Assembly: GCF_900109285.1 (NCBI RefSeq)
Contig: NZ_FNZQ01000007.1
Coordinates: forward strand, 1-64,000
Direction: 5' to 3'
Source: Jannaschia helgolandensis
GTDB lineage: Bacteria; Pseudomonadota; Alphaproteobacteria; Rhodobacterales; Rhodobacteraceae
DNA: 64,000 nucleotides
The position numbers and the translations under genes were made by a program. Position 1 is the stretch's first letter. Each line of letters opens with the position of its first letter. Positions 27,776 to 37,311 of this stretch are shown here, one piece after another. Under the pieces are notes generated by a model that saw only the letters and a list, made by a program, of their open reading frames with translations, searched no databases and was not told the DNA's origin.

Positions 27776-28795
27776 ATGAAGAATTCCGTAATTCTCGGCA
27801 CGCTGGCTGTCGCCGGTCTGGCCGCAGCCGGCGCTTCGGCTGCAACGCTGGATGACGTCAAGGCTCGCGGTACGCTGAACTGCGGCGTCACCACCGGCGT
27901 TCCCGGCTTTGCCGAGCCGGATGCCAATGGTGTGTGGCAAGGTTTCGATGTGGCCGTCTGCCGCGCCGTCGCTGCCGCCGTCCTGGGCGACGCCGAGGCC
28001 GTTACCTTCGTTCCCACGACCGGCAAGACGCGCTTCACCGCGCTGGCCTCGGGCGAAATCGACGTGCTGGCCCGGAACACGACCTGGACCTTCTCGCGCG
28101 ATACTGACCTGAAGTTCGACTTCGTCGGTGTGAACTACTACGACGGCCAGGGTTTCATGGTTCCGACCGCATTGGGTGTAGCGTCGGCCAAAGAACTGGA
28201 CGGCGCGACCGTCTGCATTCAGACCGGCACCACGACTGAATTGAACCTGGCCGACTATTTCCGGGTTAATGGCATGTCCTATGAGCCTGTTCCGATCGAA
28301 ACCGGGGCAGAAGCCGTCCAGCAGTTCCTGGCCGGTGCCTGCGACGTCTATACGACCGACGCCTCGGCGCTTGCCGCCCAGCGTGCCGGTTTCGCGAATC
28401 CGGACGATTATGTCGTGCTGCCCGAGATCGTTTCGAAAGAGCCGCTCGGCCCTCTCGTGCGTCACGGCGACAGCGAGTGGGCGGACATCGTCCGCTGGAC
28501 GCTGAACGCGCTGATTTCGGCCGAAGAGCTGGGCGTCACCAAGGAGAACGTCGAGCAGATGGCCTCGGCCCCTGGCGACAACCCGGAAATCAACCGCATG
28601 CTAGGCACCGAAGGTGAACTGGGCGCAATGATCGGTCTGAGCAGCTCCTGGGCGAAGGACGCGATCGCGGCCGTCGGCAACTACGGCGAAGTGTTCGATG
28701 AGAACATCGGTGAGTCTACGCCGATCGGCCTGCAGCGCGGCCTGAACGCGCAGTACAAGGACGGCGGCCTGATTTATTCGCCGCCCTTCCGCTAA
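27776..28795 (+). CDS. bztA: Amino-acid ABC transporter substrate-binding protein BztA
   Basis: 339-aa periplasmic binding protein for glutamate/glutamine/aspartate/asparagine. The signal peptide is MKNSVILGTLAVAGLAAAGASA. The mature part has the family's GTLNCGVTTGVPGF, GFDVAVCRAVAAAVLGD and the long C-terminal GLNAQYKDGGLIYSPPFR typical of AapJ/BztA. The 225-nt upstream region holds TTGACG at 27634 as a possible -35. It is followed by a stable hairpin and then the permease genes. Confidence 0.93.
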   Translation: MKNSVILGTLAVAGLAAAGASAATLDDVKARGTLNCGVTTGVPGFAEPDANGVWQGFDVAVCRAVAAAVLGDAEAVTFVPTTGKTRFTALASGEIDVLARNTTWTFSRDTDLKFDFVGVNYYDGQGFMVPTALGVASAKELDGATVCIQTGTTTELNLADYFRVNGMSYEPVPIETGAEAVQQFLAGACDVYTTDASALAAQRAGFANPDDYVVLPEIVSKEPLGPLVRHGDSEWADIVRWTLNALISAEELGVTKENVEQMASAPGDNPEINRMLGTEGELGAMIGLSSSWAKDAIAAVGNYGEVFDENIGESTPIGLQRGLNAQYKDGGLIYSPPFR

Positions 28796-28805
28796 AAACA
28801 TCGGG

Positions 28806-28833
28806 GAAGGGCGCGGAGCGATCCGCGCCCTTC
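28806..28833 (+). other. 12-bp GNRA hairpin between bztA and bztB
   Basis: GAAGGGCGCGGA (28806-28817) pairs perfectly with TCCGCGCCCTTC (28822-28833) around GCGA. No U tract follows. Such hairpins after binding-protein genes can protect the upstream mRNA from 3' decay and give more binding protein than permease. Confidence 0.75.
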
Positions 28834-28945
28834 TTCCATCAACAACAATAATCTCACGGGTAAGGAGCGGCCTTTTCGGGTCCGGTCCGGGGCAAGAAGG
28901 CGAAATCGCCCTGTCCTGATGCCCGACGGGACACGGGGAAAGCTA

Positions 28946-30166
28946 ATGACCACGATGACGGACCCGCCCAAGGCGGACGGCTTCCGCTTTGGGCAGCTGA
29001 TCAATGACACGCGATACCGGTCCTACACGTTCCAGTTTATCGCCATCGTTCTTCTGTTCCTGTTCTTCGGCTGGCTGATCAACAACGCGATGAACAACCC
29101 GGTGCTGCAACAGGTCGGCATCGACTTCGGCTTCCTGGCGGATCCGGCCGGATATGACATCAATCAGAAGCCGATCGAATACACCAGTCAGAGCACGCAC
29201 CTGCGCGCCGCACTGGTCGGGGGCATCAATACGCTGATCGTGGCCGTGCTTGCCTGTATCACGGCGACTATATTCGGTGTTATCGCGGGTGTTCTGCGCC
29301 TGTCGAACAACTGGATCATCTCCAAGCTGATGGCGATATACGTCGAGATGTTCCGGAACATCCCGGTGCTGATCTGGATCATCATCATCTTTACCGTCGC
29401 GGCGAACACTTTCCCCGCGATTCAGGATTACCGTGGTGACAACCCCACCAATACGCCGCTTCTGGGAATGTTCGCCTTTACCAACCAAGGCGTTTTCATA
29501 CCCAGTCTCGTCTTCGATGGCGCAGGGGGCTGGATTGTCTTTGCCGTGCTTGCCGCATCGATCCTGGGAATTTTTGCGCTGCGTGGTTATGCCCGGAAAA
29601 AGCTGTACGACGAAGGCAAGTTGGTCAAGATCCTATGGCCGTCCATCGCATTGCTGCTCGTGCCGGTGGCGCTGGCCTATTTCCTGCTGGGGCAGCCCAT
29701 CTCGGTGGAAAACCCGGTCATGGGTCGCTTCCGCTTTGAAGGGGGTTTCCTGCTGCGCCCATCGCTGATCGCACTGTGGTTCGCCCTGTCGATCTATACC
29801 GGCGCATTCATCGCCGAGAACGTCCGCGCAGGCATCCTCGCCATCTCCAGCGGCCAGACGGAAGCCGCCGCGGCGCTGGGGCTGCGACCCGGCCGCATCA
29901 TGTCACTGGTCGTTCTGCCGCAGGCGCTGCGCGTCATCATCCCGCCGCTGATCTCGCAGTATCTGAACATCACCAAGAACACGTCGCTGGCGATTGCGGT
30001 CGGCTATATGGACCTGACCGGCACATTGGGCGGCATCACGCTGAACCAGACCGGACGGGCGCTGGAAAGCATCCTGCTGCTGATGGCTTTCTACCTCAGC
30101 TTCAGCCTGATTATTTCGGCGGTGATGAACGTCTACAACAATTCCGTCAAACTGAAGGAGCGATGA
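28946..30166 (+). CDS. bztB: Amino-acid ABC transporter permease BztB
   Basis: 406-aa inner-membrane permease. It has an N-terminal helix (QFIAIVLLFLFFGWLI), a long loop and several further helices. The EAA-type loop reads ETEAAAALGLRPGRIMSLVVLPQ-like (about residues 300-322). The ATG at 28946 is chosen because GGGGAA precedes it by 6 nt; the upstream ATG at 28919 lacks one. It pairs with BztC. Confidence 0.93.
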   Translation: MTTMTDPPKADGFRFGQLINDTRYRSYTFQFIAIVLLFLFFGWLINNAMNNPVLQQVGIDFGFLADPAGYDINQKPIEYTSQSTHLRAALVGGINTLIVAVLACITATIFGVIAGVLRLSNNWIISKLMAIYVEMFRNIPVLIWIIIIFTVAANTFPAIQDYRGDNPTNTPLLGMFAFTNQGVFIPSLVFDGAGGWIVFAVLAASILGIFALRGYARKKLYDEGKLVKILWPSIALLLVPVALAYFLLGQPISVENPVMGRFRFEGGFLLRPSLIALWFALSIYTGAFIAENVRAGILAISSGQTEAAAALGLRPGRIMSLVVLPQALRVIIPPLISQYLNITKNTSLAIAVGYMDLTGTLGGITLNQTGRALESILLLMAFYLSFSLIISAVMNVYNNSVKLKER

Positions 30167-30167
30167 C

Positions 30168-31466
30168 ATGAGCGATACCCACGCCCAATCCGTCGCCTTC
30201 GTGCGCGACACTGAAATCCCGCCGTCCCCGCCACCCGCGCGCGAAACGGGGGCTATCAAATGGGTGCGCGAAAACCTGTTCTCGGGGCCGATGAACTCGA
30301 TTCTGACCATTCTGGGGTTGCTGATCGCCTTCTGGCTGCTGTCAGGCCTGATCCCATGGGTCGTGAATGGCACATGGACGGGCAACGATATCCGGGAATG
30401 CCGCGAGATCCTGCAAGGGTCGGGCGGGGGGTGCTTTGCTGTCGTTGCCGAACGTTGGCCGCAATTGCTGTTCGGGTTCCAATACCCCGACTATCTGCGG
30501 TGGCGCCCATCGCTGGCGTTCGTCCTGTTGTTCCTGGCCGTGCCGCCGATGCTTTTCATCATGTTCCTGCCGCGCTGGACGTTGGCATTGTCAGCGGTCT
30601 ATCCATTCCTGGCCTATTGGCTGATCTGGGGCGGTACGATCCTGACACCGATCTTCATCGCGCTCGCGGTGCTTTTCGGCTATTTCACATTTGCCAAAAT
30701 CGAAAAGCGTGGCTTCGTGACAGGGTTGCTGGCCGGTATCGTCGTGGCCGCCGCGATCATCTGGGTCGGAGGCCTGGTGGCTGGCGAATTTTCGCGGTTC
30801 GGTCGTCTGGAAGCAGTGGAAAGCCGAGCGATGGGGGGCTTCATGCTCAACCTGATACTGGGCATCGTCTGCGTGTCGCTCTCGATCCCATTCGGCATTC
30901 TGCTGGCTCTCGGGCGGCAATCGCGTCTGCCGATCGTCAAAGGCTTCTGCGTTGTCTTCATCGAGTTCGTGCGCGGTGTGCCACTGATCACGCTGTTGTT
31001 CGTGGCGAACGTCGTGCTGGCATACTTCCTGCCGCCCAATGCGAACTTCGACCTGATCCTGCGGGTGATCATCATGATCACGATGTTCTCATCGGCCTAT
31101 ATCGCCGAAGTGATCCGGGGCGGCCTGGCCGCCTTGCCCAAGGGACAATACGAGGCTGGCGACAGTCTGGGGCTGGACTATGCTCAGTCGATGCGGCTGA
31201 TCATCCTGCCACAGGCGATGAAGATCTCCATTCCGGGCATCGTCAATGTCGCGGTCGGCCTGTTCAAGGACACGACACTCGTCTCGGTCATTTCGATGTT
31301 CGACCTGGTCGGCATGATCCGCGGACCGATCCTGTCGTCCACCGACTGGGCCGGTGTCTATTGGGAACTGTGGGCCGCGGCCTGTATCCTGTTCTTCACC
31401 GTCTGCTACGGCATTTCGCAATATTCGCAGTGGCTCGAGCGCCAGCTGCGGACCGATCATCACTGA
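30168..31466 (+). CDS. bztC: Amino-acid ABC transporter permease BztC
   Basis: 432-aa second permease of the same importer. Multiple membrane helices include one near residues 43-63. The permease domain includes [15 protein letters not shown]-type sequence and the EAA loop [22 protein letters not shown]-like. The ATG is one base after the bztB stop with AAGGAGCG upstream. Confidence 0.93.
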   Translation: MSDTHAQSVAFVRDTEIPPSPPPARETGAIKWVRENLFSGPMNSILTILGLLIAFWLLSGLIPWVVNGTWTGNDIRECREILQGSGGGCFAVVAERWPQLLFGFQYPDYLRWRPSLAFVLLFLAVPPMLFIMFLPRWTLALSAVYPFLAYWLIWGGTILTPIFIALAVLFGYFTFAKIEKRGFVTGLLAGIVVAAAIIWVGGLVAGEFSRFGRLEAVESRAMGGFMLNLILGIVCVSLSIPFGILLALGRQSRLPIVKGFCVVFIEFVRGVPLITLLFVANVVLAYFLPPNANFDLILRVIIMITMFSSAYIAEVIRGGLAALPKGQYEAGDSLGLDYAQSMRLIILPQAMKISIPGIVNVAVGLFKDTTLVSVISMFDLVGMIRGPILSSTDWAGVYWELWAAACILFFTVCYGISQYSQWLERQLRTDHH

Positions 31467-31477
31467 GGATTTCCGAC

Positions 31478-32257
31478 ATGGCTATGACAGATACCAACCC
31501 GAGCGCCATGACCGTCTCCGACGAGGTGGCCATTGAAATCAAGAACATGAACAAGTGGTACGGCAGTTTTCATGTGCTGCGCGATATTGACCTGACCGTG
31601 CAACGCGGCGAGCGGATCGTGATCTGCGGGCCGTCCGGTTCGGGAAAGTCGACGCTGATCCGGTGCATCAACGCGCTGGAGGAACATCAGCAGGGCAGTA
31701 TCATCGTCGATGGCACGCCGCTGTCGTCGGACCTGAAGAATATCGACAAGATCCGGTCCGAGGTCGGCATGTGCTTCCAGCACTTCAACCTGTTTCCGCA
31801 TCTGACGATCCTGGAAAACTGTACGCTCGCGCCGATCTGGGTTCGCAAGACGCCCAAGAAGGAAGCCGAAGAGACGGCGATGTATTTCCTTGAAAAGGTG
31901 AAGATTCCCGATCAGGCGAACAAGTATCCCGGTCAGTTGTCGGGCGGTCAGCAGCAGCGGGTCGCGATCGCGCGAAGCCTGTGCATGAAGCCCCGCATCA
32001 TGCTGTTCGACGAGCCGACATCGGCGCTGGACCCCGAGATGATCAAGGAAGTTCTGGACACGATGATCCAGCTTGCCGAGGAGGGGATGACGATGCTGTG
32101 CGTGACACACGAGATGGGCTTTGCCCGGCAGGTCGCGAACCGCGTTATCTTCATGGATGCCGGTCAGATCGTGGAGCAGAACGAGCCGGAGAGCTTCTTC
32201 CTGAACCCGCAGAACGAGCGCACCAAGCTGTTCCTGAGCCAGATCCTGGGTCACTGA
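31478..32257 (+). CDS. bztD: Amino-acid ABC transporter ATPase BztD
   Basis: 259-aa ATP-binding subunit. Walker A is GPSGSGKST, the Q-loop is [10 protein letters not shown], the signature is [13 protein letters not shown], Walker B is [12 protein letters not shown], and the switch histidine is in [14 protein letters not shown] lies before the ATG at 31478. It completes bztABCD. Confidence 0.95.
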   Translation: MAMTDTNPSAMTVSDEVAIEIKNMNKWYGSFHVLRDIDLTVQRGERIVICGPSGSGKSTLIRCINALEEHQQGSIIVDGTPLSSDLKNIDKIRSEVGMCFQHFNLFPHLTILENCTLAPIWVRKTPKKEAEETAMYFLEKVKIPDQANKYPGQLSGGQQQRVAIARSLCMKPRIMLFDEPTSALDPEMIKEVLDTMIQLAEEGMTMLCVTHEMGFARQVANRVIFMDAGQIVEQNEPESFFLNPQNERTKLFLSQILGH

Positions 32258-32297
32258 TCCGTGTAATATCGGATGTATTACGACCGTATGGCAGAGC

Positions 32298-32315
32298 GTA
32301 TTACCTGCGTATTAC
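32298..32315. repeat. Tandem GTATTAC pair, 11-bp period
   Basis: GTATTAC occurs at 32298-32304 and 32309-32315, with a third copy at 32275-32281. The pair spacing is one helical turn. A similar pair lies at 62107-62124. It is downstream of bztD and before its terminator. Confidence 0.5.
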
Positions 32316-32336
32316 AGGTCTTTCTGTCAGGTATTG

Positions 32337-32366
32337 AACACCCCGGTCATTCGGTCGGGGTGTTTT
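32337..32366 (+). terminator. Intrinsic terminator after bztD
   Basis: AACACCCCG (32337-32345) pairs with CGGGGTGTT (32356-32364) around a 10-nt loop and ends in TTTT. It closes the bzt operon. Confidence 0.85.
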
Positions 32367-32384
32367 CCATCTGAAGGAAACAGA

Positions 32385-32604
32385 TTATTCTGTTTCAGGC
32401 AGCGTTTCCGCAGGTGCGTTCTTTTTCGCTTCGATCTTTTGAGCCATCTTCTTTTCCGCCGGGGTCCGGGGTCCGGGGGGCAGGGACAGTGATCCCTTCC
32501 TCACGCATGCGATCAAGGAACTTGTCCGAGAAAGTTGCCCAATATCGCTCCGGTGGGATCGCCTCGATGACAAGTTTGATCCGGTAGATCGTCAATCCGG
32601 CCAC
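32385..32604 (-). pseudogene. Frameshifted small gene remnant
   Basis: Two reading frames look coding. The first, from a GTG at 32604, starts MAGLTIYRIKLVIEAIPPER and continues FSDKFLDRMREEG. The second, ending at 32385, has a lysine/glutamate-rich end (AEKKMAQKIEAKKNAPAE). They meet at a C6 run (G6 on the plus strand, 32475-32480); a one-base deletion would join them. The first frame is also open upstream back to the TAG at 32737-32739. No family recognised; a sequencing error is an alternative. Confidence 0.4.
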
Positions 32605-32736
32605 TTCGTCGAAGATCGTGACGTTATCGGTTGTGCGGCACTGAGGAAGGGTATCGGCAGTTGCGATCTGAGTCCCCCGGAGAAGAGTGGCATTCTGGAG
32701 TGCGTAAGTCCGCTCGTTGCCGGATTGTATGTCCGG

Positions 32737-33321
32737 CTACTTCCTGACCGCCATCAGCGCCGCGGCGCGTTCTTCGCGGGTCAGGAGCTTCGGCTCGCGG
32801 GTGGGCGCGCCGTCGTCTCCGAAAAACGGCGTCCCGCGCCATTCACCCGAAAGGTTCTTGGCCGCCATGCGCGACACCATGCGACTGACCATGCGGACCA
32901 TGCCCTTGTGGGTCTGTTTTCCACCGGGGCCGGGAATGAACGCCTCGGCCATGATCCTGCCGGCGTCATCGGGCTGATCCAGCCGGTCGGCGTTCATGCC
33001 GACATGCACCAGCCGCTGCTTGAGCGGCGTGTGGAACAACGGAGTGCCGCAGCAGGTCGCATACCAGCGCAACGCGCCCCTTGGAGTGTGGCGGAAGACG
33101 CGGAGATTTTCGCCGCCCTGCGTAATGTGCACGCGATCCTGCGTGGTTTGCAGAATGTTGACCTTTTCCGGGTCGGCCAGCCCAAGGTGGGTATAGGCCG
33201 AACGGCAATCGGCGCAGTGACAGAGGATATGCGTGTAAGCGGCGGGAGACATGTCGCGCAATTCGCCCCGGAGCTGTCCGCATATGCAGGCGAAACCGAG
33301 GGTTTTGCCGCCCGCCGCCAT
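32737..33321 (-). CDS. GFA-like cysteine-rich protein (DUF6151-type)
   Basis: 194-aa protein. The N-terminal Cys motifs CICGQLRGEL and CHCADCRSAY, followed by CCGTPLF, resemble the zinc-binding glutathione-dependent formaldehyde-activating fold. The C-terminal half is basic. Activity is unknown. The ATG at 33321 overlaps the phaZ stop (ATGA), so it is translationally coupled to the PHA depolymerase. Confidence 0.7.
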   Translation of the reverse strand: MAAGGKTLGFACICGQLRGELRDMSPAAYTHILCHCADCRSAYTHLGLADPEKVNILQTTQDRVHITQGGENLRVFRHTPRGALRWYATCCGTPLFHTPLKQRLVHVGMNADRLDQPDDAGRIMAEAFIPGPGGKQTHKGMVRMVSRMVSRMAAKNLSGEWRGTPFFGDDGAPTREPKLLTREERAAALMAVRK

Positions 33322-34652
33322 CAGATGGCGATTGTTCCGTTGGTGTCGAGCGCTTCGGGCATGTCGTCTTTGATCGCCTTGACGGCCTTGAGCTTCGGCT
33401 TGCGACGGACAGGTTTGTTGATGCCCGAGTTGGCGTCGATGAAGTCCAGGACCAGGGGCCGGATGTTTCGCCGCCAGCTGCCCCCCGCGAAGATGCCGTA
33501 GTGCCCGGCTTCGGGTTCGATGTAGCTGGCCTTCTTGTCGTCCGGCAGGCCGGTCAGCATATCGAGCGCGGCGACGCATTGGCCCGGGGCCGAGATGTCG
33601 TCCTTGCCGCCTTCGACCGTTTTCACGGCGACGGATGTGATCTTGCCGATGTCGACCTGATGGCCGTCGACCACGAAACGGTTCTGCGCGATCTCCAGTC
33701 CCTTGAAGATACGTTCGACCGTGGAGAGATAGAATTCGGCGGTCATGTCCATGACCGAGAGATATTCGTCATAGAACTTGTTGTGCTTGTCGTGGTCCGA
33801 CGCCGTGCCGTTCGCGACGGCGATGATCTGATCGCGCATCGCCTGCCCGTGCTTTTCAGCGTTCATCGAGATGAAGGACGAGAGTTGCAGCAGACCCGGA
33901 TAGACCTTGCGACCGACGCCCGCATACAGGAAGCCGACACGCTGAATCATGCTATGTTCCAACTGGCCCATCGTCACGCGGCGGCCGAAGTCGGTGACGT
34001 CGGTGGCGGCGGCGTCCGGGTCGATCGGCCCGCCGATCAGTGTCAGGGTGCGGGGCTGGGCATCCGGGTCCTGTTCTGCCAGCAGCGCGGTCGCGGCCAG
34101 CGTCAGGGGGGCGGGCTGGCAAACGGCGATAACGTTGATATCCGGGCCGAGCGCCTTCATGAAATCCACGAGGTAGAGAGTATAATCCTCGACGTCGAAC
34201 TTGCCGGCGCTGACAGGGATGTCGCGGGCATTGTGCCAGTCGGTGATCCAGACGTCGGCGTCGGGCAAGAGCGAGGTGACGGTAGAGCGCAGCAGCGTGG
34301 CGTAGTGGCCGGACATCGGTGCCACAAGCAGAATTCTGCGCTGCATCGCATCGCGGCCCTGAACCTTGAAATGGATCAGGTCGCCGAAATCGCCCTTGAC
34401 CGTTGTTTCCACCTCGACCGGATGGTCGAGCTGATCGTCACCCGGAATGGCGGCAAGGTTCCAGTCGGGTTTTACATTCATGCGTCCGAAGCTGCGCTCG
34501 GTCACTTCGCCCCAGGCGGCGAGCATCTTGAACATCGGAAGCGGCATAAGCGCGGTCGCAGGATAGCTGCCCATGGTCCGGGCCGTCGCACCCAGCCAGG
34601 CATTCGTGTTTCGGAGCGTTTCCATCATGTCGTAGGCAGCCATGTAGCGCAT
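33321..34652 (-). CDS. phaZ: Intracellular polyhydroxyalkanoate depolymerase
   Basis: 443-aa intracellular PHA depolymerase, which releases hydroxyacids from granules. The nucleophile is a cysteine (C178) in VCQPAP, as in PhaZ1-type enzymes rather than the serine of secreted ones. It starts MRYMAAYDMMETLRNTNAWLG. The ATG at 34652 has CAGGAG 8 nt upstream. It is divergent from phaC across 124 nt. Confidence 0.9.
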   Translation of the reverse strand: MRYMAAYDMMETLRNTNAWLGATARTMGSYPATALMPLPMFKMLAAWGEVTERSFGRMNVKPDWNLAAIPGDDQLDHPVEVETTVKGDFGDLIHFKVQGRDAMQRRILLVAPMSGHYATLLRSTVTSLLPDADVWITDWHNARDIPVSAGKFDVEDYTLYLVDFMKALGPDINVIAVCQPAPLTLAATALLAEQDPDAQPRTLTLIGGPIDPDAAATDVTDFGRRVTMGQLEHSMIQRVGFLYAGVGRKVYPGLLQLSSFISMNAEKHGQAMRDQIIAVANGTASDHDKHNKFYDEYLSVMDMTAEFYLSTVERIFKGLEIAQNRFVVDGHQVDIGKITSVAVKTVEGGKDDISAPGQCVAALDMLTGLPDDKKASYIEPEAGHYGIFAGGSWRRNIRPLVLDFIDANSGINKPVRRKPKLKAVKAIKDDMPEALDTNGTIAI

Positions 34653-34776
34653 TCGTGGAACTCCTGTCTGGCGGGCCGGGACAGGCCGTGCCATTCGCTT
34701 TAGAACCTGGGTTTTTCAGGTATAGTGAACCCATATATTACTTAGCAGTTGCAGCATGGCGACGGGAAGGCAAGCA

Positions 34777-36618
34777 ATGTCGGATGGCGATCGCGCGAAT
34801 GCGCACGGACGTGACGAGACCGACACGGGTGCGGACGCACAGACTGAAGCCCTGTCGCGGCTGAACGCGAATCTGGAACGAATTGATGAATTGACCAAAA
34901 GGCTGGTCGGCGCGCTCGCGGCCAAGCGCAAATCGGACCAGGGTCTGCAGGGTCCGGGGCCCGAGCTTTATGCCAAGGCGATGGCGGCCTACTGGGCCGA
35001 AATGGCGTCGAATCCCGGCAAGCTGATCGAACGGCAGGTCGGCTATTGGGGGCAGGCATTGCGCCATGCGTTCGAAGCCCAAACAGCGCTGACGTCGGGC
35101 AAGCCCGTGCCCGCGCCCGATGGCCAGCCCGAGGACCGTCGGTTCGCCAACAGGATGTGGTCCGAGCATCCGTATTTCAATTTCGTCAAGCAGCAGTATC
35201 AGATCAGCGCCGCCGCCATAAAGGACACCGTTCACGATCTGGAAGGGCTGGACCGGGCCGACAAGCAACGGGTGGAGTTCTTCAGCCAGCAAATTGTCGA
35301 CCTGTTCGCGCCCACCAACTTTCTGGCGACGAACCCCGAAGCCATGCAGAAGGCCGTCGATACCGAGGGCGATTCACTGGTCAAGGGGCTGGAGAACCTG
35401 GTCCGGGACATCGAGGCGAACGAGGGCGACTGGCTGGTCACCCTGTCGGACCCGGAAGCGTTTCAGGTCGGGGCCAACATCGCCACCAGCGAGGGCAGCG
35501 TCGTCTTCCGCAACCGGATGTTCGAGCTGATCCAATATGCACCGACCACCGAGACGGTGCACAAGACGCCGATTGTCCTGTTTCCGCCGTGGATCAATAA
35601 ATTCTACATTCTTGACCTGAAACCGGCGAATTCGCTGATCAAATGGATCGTGGATCAGGGGTATACGCTGTTCGTGGTCAGCTGGGTGAATCCGGACGAG
35701 AGTTATTCGGACGTCGGTTTCGATGCATATGTCGATGAGGGGTTCCTCACGGCCGTCGACGTCGCAAAAGAAATCACGGGTGAAGCAGCAGTCAACGCCA
35801 TCGGGTATTGCATCGCGGGCACTACGCTAGCAGCCACGCTGGCGCTGATGTCGCGGCGCGGCGATACCTCCATCAAGTCCGCGACTTTCCTGACGACGCT
35901 GGCCGACTTTTCCGATCCGGGCGAGATGGGAGTCTTTCTGGATTCCGATTTCATCGACGGGATCGAGCGGGAGTCCAGGGCCAAGGGCTATCTCGACAAG
36001 TTTTTCATGGGGCGGACGTTCAGTTATCTGCGGTCGCGCGATCTGGTCTATGGCCCCGCTATCAAGAGCTACATGCTGGGCGAGGCGCCACCGGCCTTTG
36101 ATCTGCTGTACTGGAACGGCGACGGCACCAACCTTCCGGGCCCCTTCGTAACGGAATATCTGCGCAAGCTCTGCGTACGGAACGAACTGGCCAGCACGGG
36201 CTTCGACCTGCTGGGCCAGACCGGCCTGACGCTGGGCGACGTATCGGTGCCGCTGTGCGACATTGCCTGCGAAACGGATCACATCGCGCATTGGCGTGGT
36301 GCCTGGCAGACGGCGGCGCAGTTCGGGTCCGAGGACAAGACATTCATCCTGTCGCAATCGGGGCATATCGCAGGCATCGTGAACCCGCCTGCGCGTAACA
36401 AATATGGCCATTACGTGAACGAAGTTGCGGCCGATACCCCCGACGAATGGCTAGAGGGCGCGACCTTCCACGAAGGCAGCTGGTGGCCGCGCTGGGAGAA
36501 GTGGCTGCGAGGCAGGTCCGGCAAGAAGATCGCGGCCCGTGCCCCCGGTGGCGAGGATCACCCGGTGCTGGACGCGGCCCCCGGAAAATACGTTCTGCCC
36601 GAACGCAAATCTGCTTAA
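34777..36618 (+). CDS. phaC: Class I polyhydroxyalkanoate synthase
   Basis: 613-aa PHA synthase polymerising hydroxyacyl-CoA on the granule surface. The lipase-like box GYCIAGT has the catalytic cysteine C345. The conserved FPPWINKFYILDLKP and the late AWQTAAQF and SGHIAG blocks (catalytic His) are present. The N-terminal ~45 residues are hydrophilic and variable. ATG 34777 is preferred over 34756 because GGGAAGG precedes it. Confidence 0.95.
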   Translation: MSDGDRANAHGRDETDTGADAQTEALSRLNANLERIDELTKRLVGALAAKRKSDQGLQGPGPELYAKAMAAYWAEMASNPGKLIERQVGYWGQALRHAFEAQTALTSGKPVPAPDGQPEDRRFANRMWSEHPYFNFVKQQYQISAAAIKDTVHDLEGLDRADKQRVEFFSQQIVDLFAPTNFLATNPEAMQKAVDTEGDSLVKGLENLVRDIEANEGDWLVTLSDPEAFQVGANIATSEGSVVFRNRMFELIQYAPTTETVHKTPIVLFPPWINKFYILDLKPANSLIKWIVDQGYTLFVVSWVNPDESYSDVGFDAYVDEGFLTAVDVAKEITGEAAVNAIGYCIAGTTLAATLALMSRRGDTSIKSATFLTTLADFSDPGEMGVFLDSDFIDGIERESRAKGYLDKFFMGRTFSYLRSRDLVYGPAIKSYMLGEAPPAFDLLYWNGDGTNLPGPFVTEYLRKLCVRNELASTGFDLLGQTGLTLGDVSVPLCDIACETDHIAHWRGAWQTAAQFGSEDKTFILSQSGHIAGIVNPPARNKYGHYVNEVAADTPDEWLEGATFHEGSWWPRWEKWLRGRSGKKIAARAPGGEDHPVLDAAPGKYVLPERKSA

Positions 36619-36653
36619 TCAGCGGAAATTGGCGCAGGCGTGAAAAAATCATG

Positions 36654-36664
36654 CTGCGGTGCAG
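36654..36664. promoter_or_regulatory. PhaR-type operator upstream of phaP
   Basis: CTGC-GGT-GCAG is a perfect match to the CTGC-N3-GCAG element bound by PhaR in Paracoccus denitrificans. A TGC-rich stretch with TGCA repeats follows at about 36674-36693. It lies about 107 nt before phaP. Confidence 0.65.
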
Positions 36665-36770
36665 AAAAAAACTTGCAATGCCGCACTGCAGCATCTATCT
36701 GTCTCTCAGCCGATGAGGAACCGGCCCGATGGTCGGGCAGACCTCTCGACATAGGGATGAGGATTATATC

Positions 36771-37214
36771 ATGACCAAGACGCAAGATTTCACCAAGTAC
36801 ATGACTGACATGATGGGGTCGTTCCCCGTTGACACTTCGGCCATGAGCGAAGCCTTCAAGACCCAGGCCGCTTTCGCCGAGAAAATGTCCAAGGTTGCAC
36901 TTCAGGCTGCCGAGCAGTCCGCCGAGATCAGCCACAAGTGGACCCGCGAGACCCTGAACAAGATGGCGCCCGTCGCTTCGATCAAGGACGAGCCTGCCGA
37001 TTACGCCAAGTCGGTCACCGACTTCGCTTCTGCCTCTGCTGAAGTCGCTGCCGAGAACATGGCTGCCTTCGCCGAGATCGCCAAGAAGGTTCAGATGGAA
37101 ACCGTCGAACTGATGATGGCCGCCGGTAAGGAAGCCCAGGAAGACGCGACCGCCGCCGTCAAGAAGGCCTCGGCCGACGTGACGACTGCCACGAAGAAAG
37201 CCACCTCGAAGTAA
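36771..37214 (+). CDS. phaP: Phasin, PHA granule-associated protein
   Basis: 147-aa amphipathic helical protein that coats PHA granules. It has low Cys/Trp content, long helices rich in Ala, Glu, Lys and Met (AAFAEKMSKVALQAAEQSAE, FAEIAKKVQMETVELMM), and an Ala/Lys-rich C-terminus. The ATG at 36771 follows GAGGA. It lies between phaC and phaR and has its own PhaR site and terminator, consistent with very high, regulated expression. Confidence 0.9.
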   Translation: MTKTQDFTKYMTDMMGSFPVDTSAMSEAFKTQAAFAEKMSKVALQAAEQSAEISHKWTRETLNKMAPVASIKDEPADYAKSVTDFASASAEVAAENMAAFAEIAKKVQMETVELMMAAGKEAQEDATAAVKKASADVTTATKKATSK

Positions 37215-37247
37215 GAGGTCGATCGACCGGGAAACTGGACGATATTA

Positions 37248-37276
37248 GGGGGGAGCCATAGGGCTTCCCCCTTTTT
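37248..37276 (+). terminator. Intrinsic terminator after phaP
   Basis: GGGGGGAGCC (37248-37257) pairs with GGCTTCCCCC (37262-37271) with one G·T pair and ATAG loop, followed by TTTTT. It separates phaP from phaR. Confidence 0.88.
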
Positions 37277-37311
37277 GTTTGCCCTTTCGGCGTGGTGCGG
37301 CGTAGGCTGTT

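Noticed and set aside
28919-28945. Upstream ATG for bztB
   Set aside because: Adds nine residues without a ribosome binding site; GGGGAA fits the ATG at 28946.
34740-34756. GCAGTTGCAG string before phaC as a PhaR operator
   Set aside because: Spacing is two rather than three bases and it overlaps the leader close to the start; too weak for a feature.
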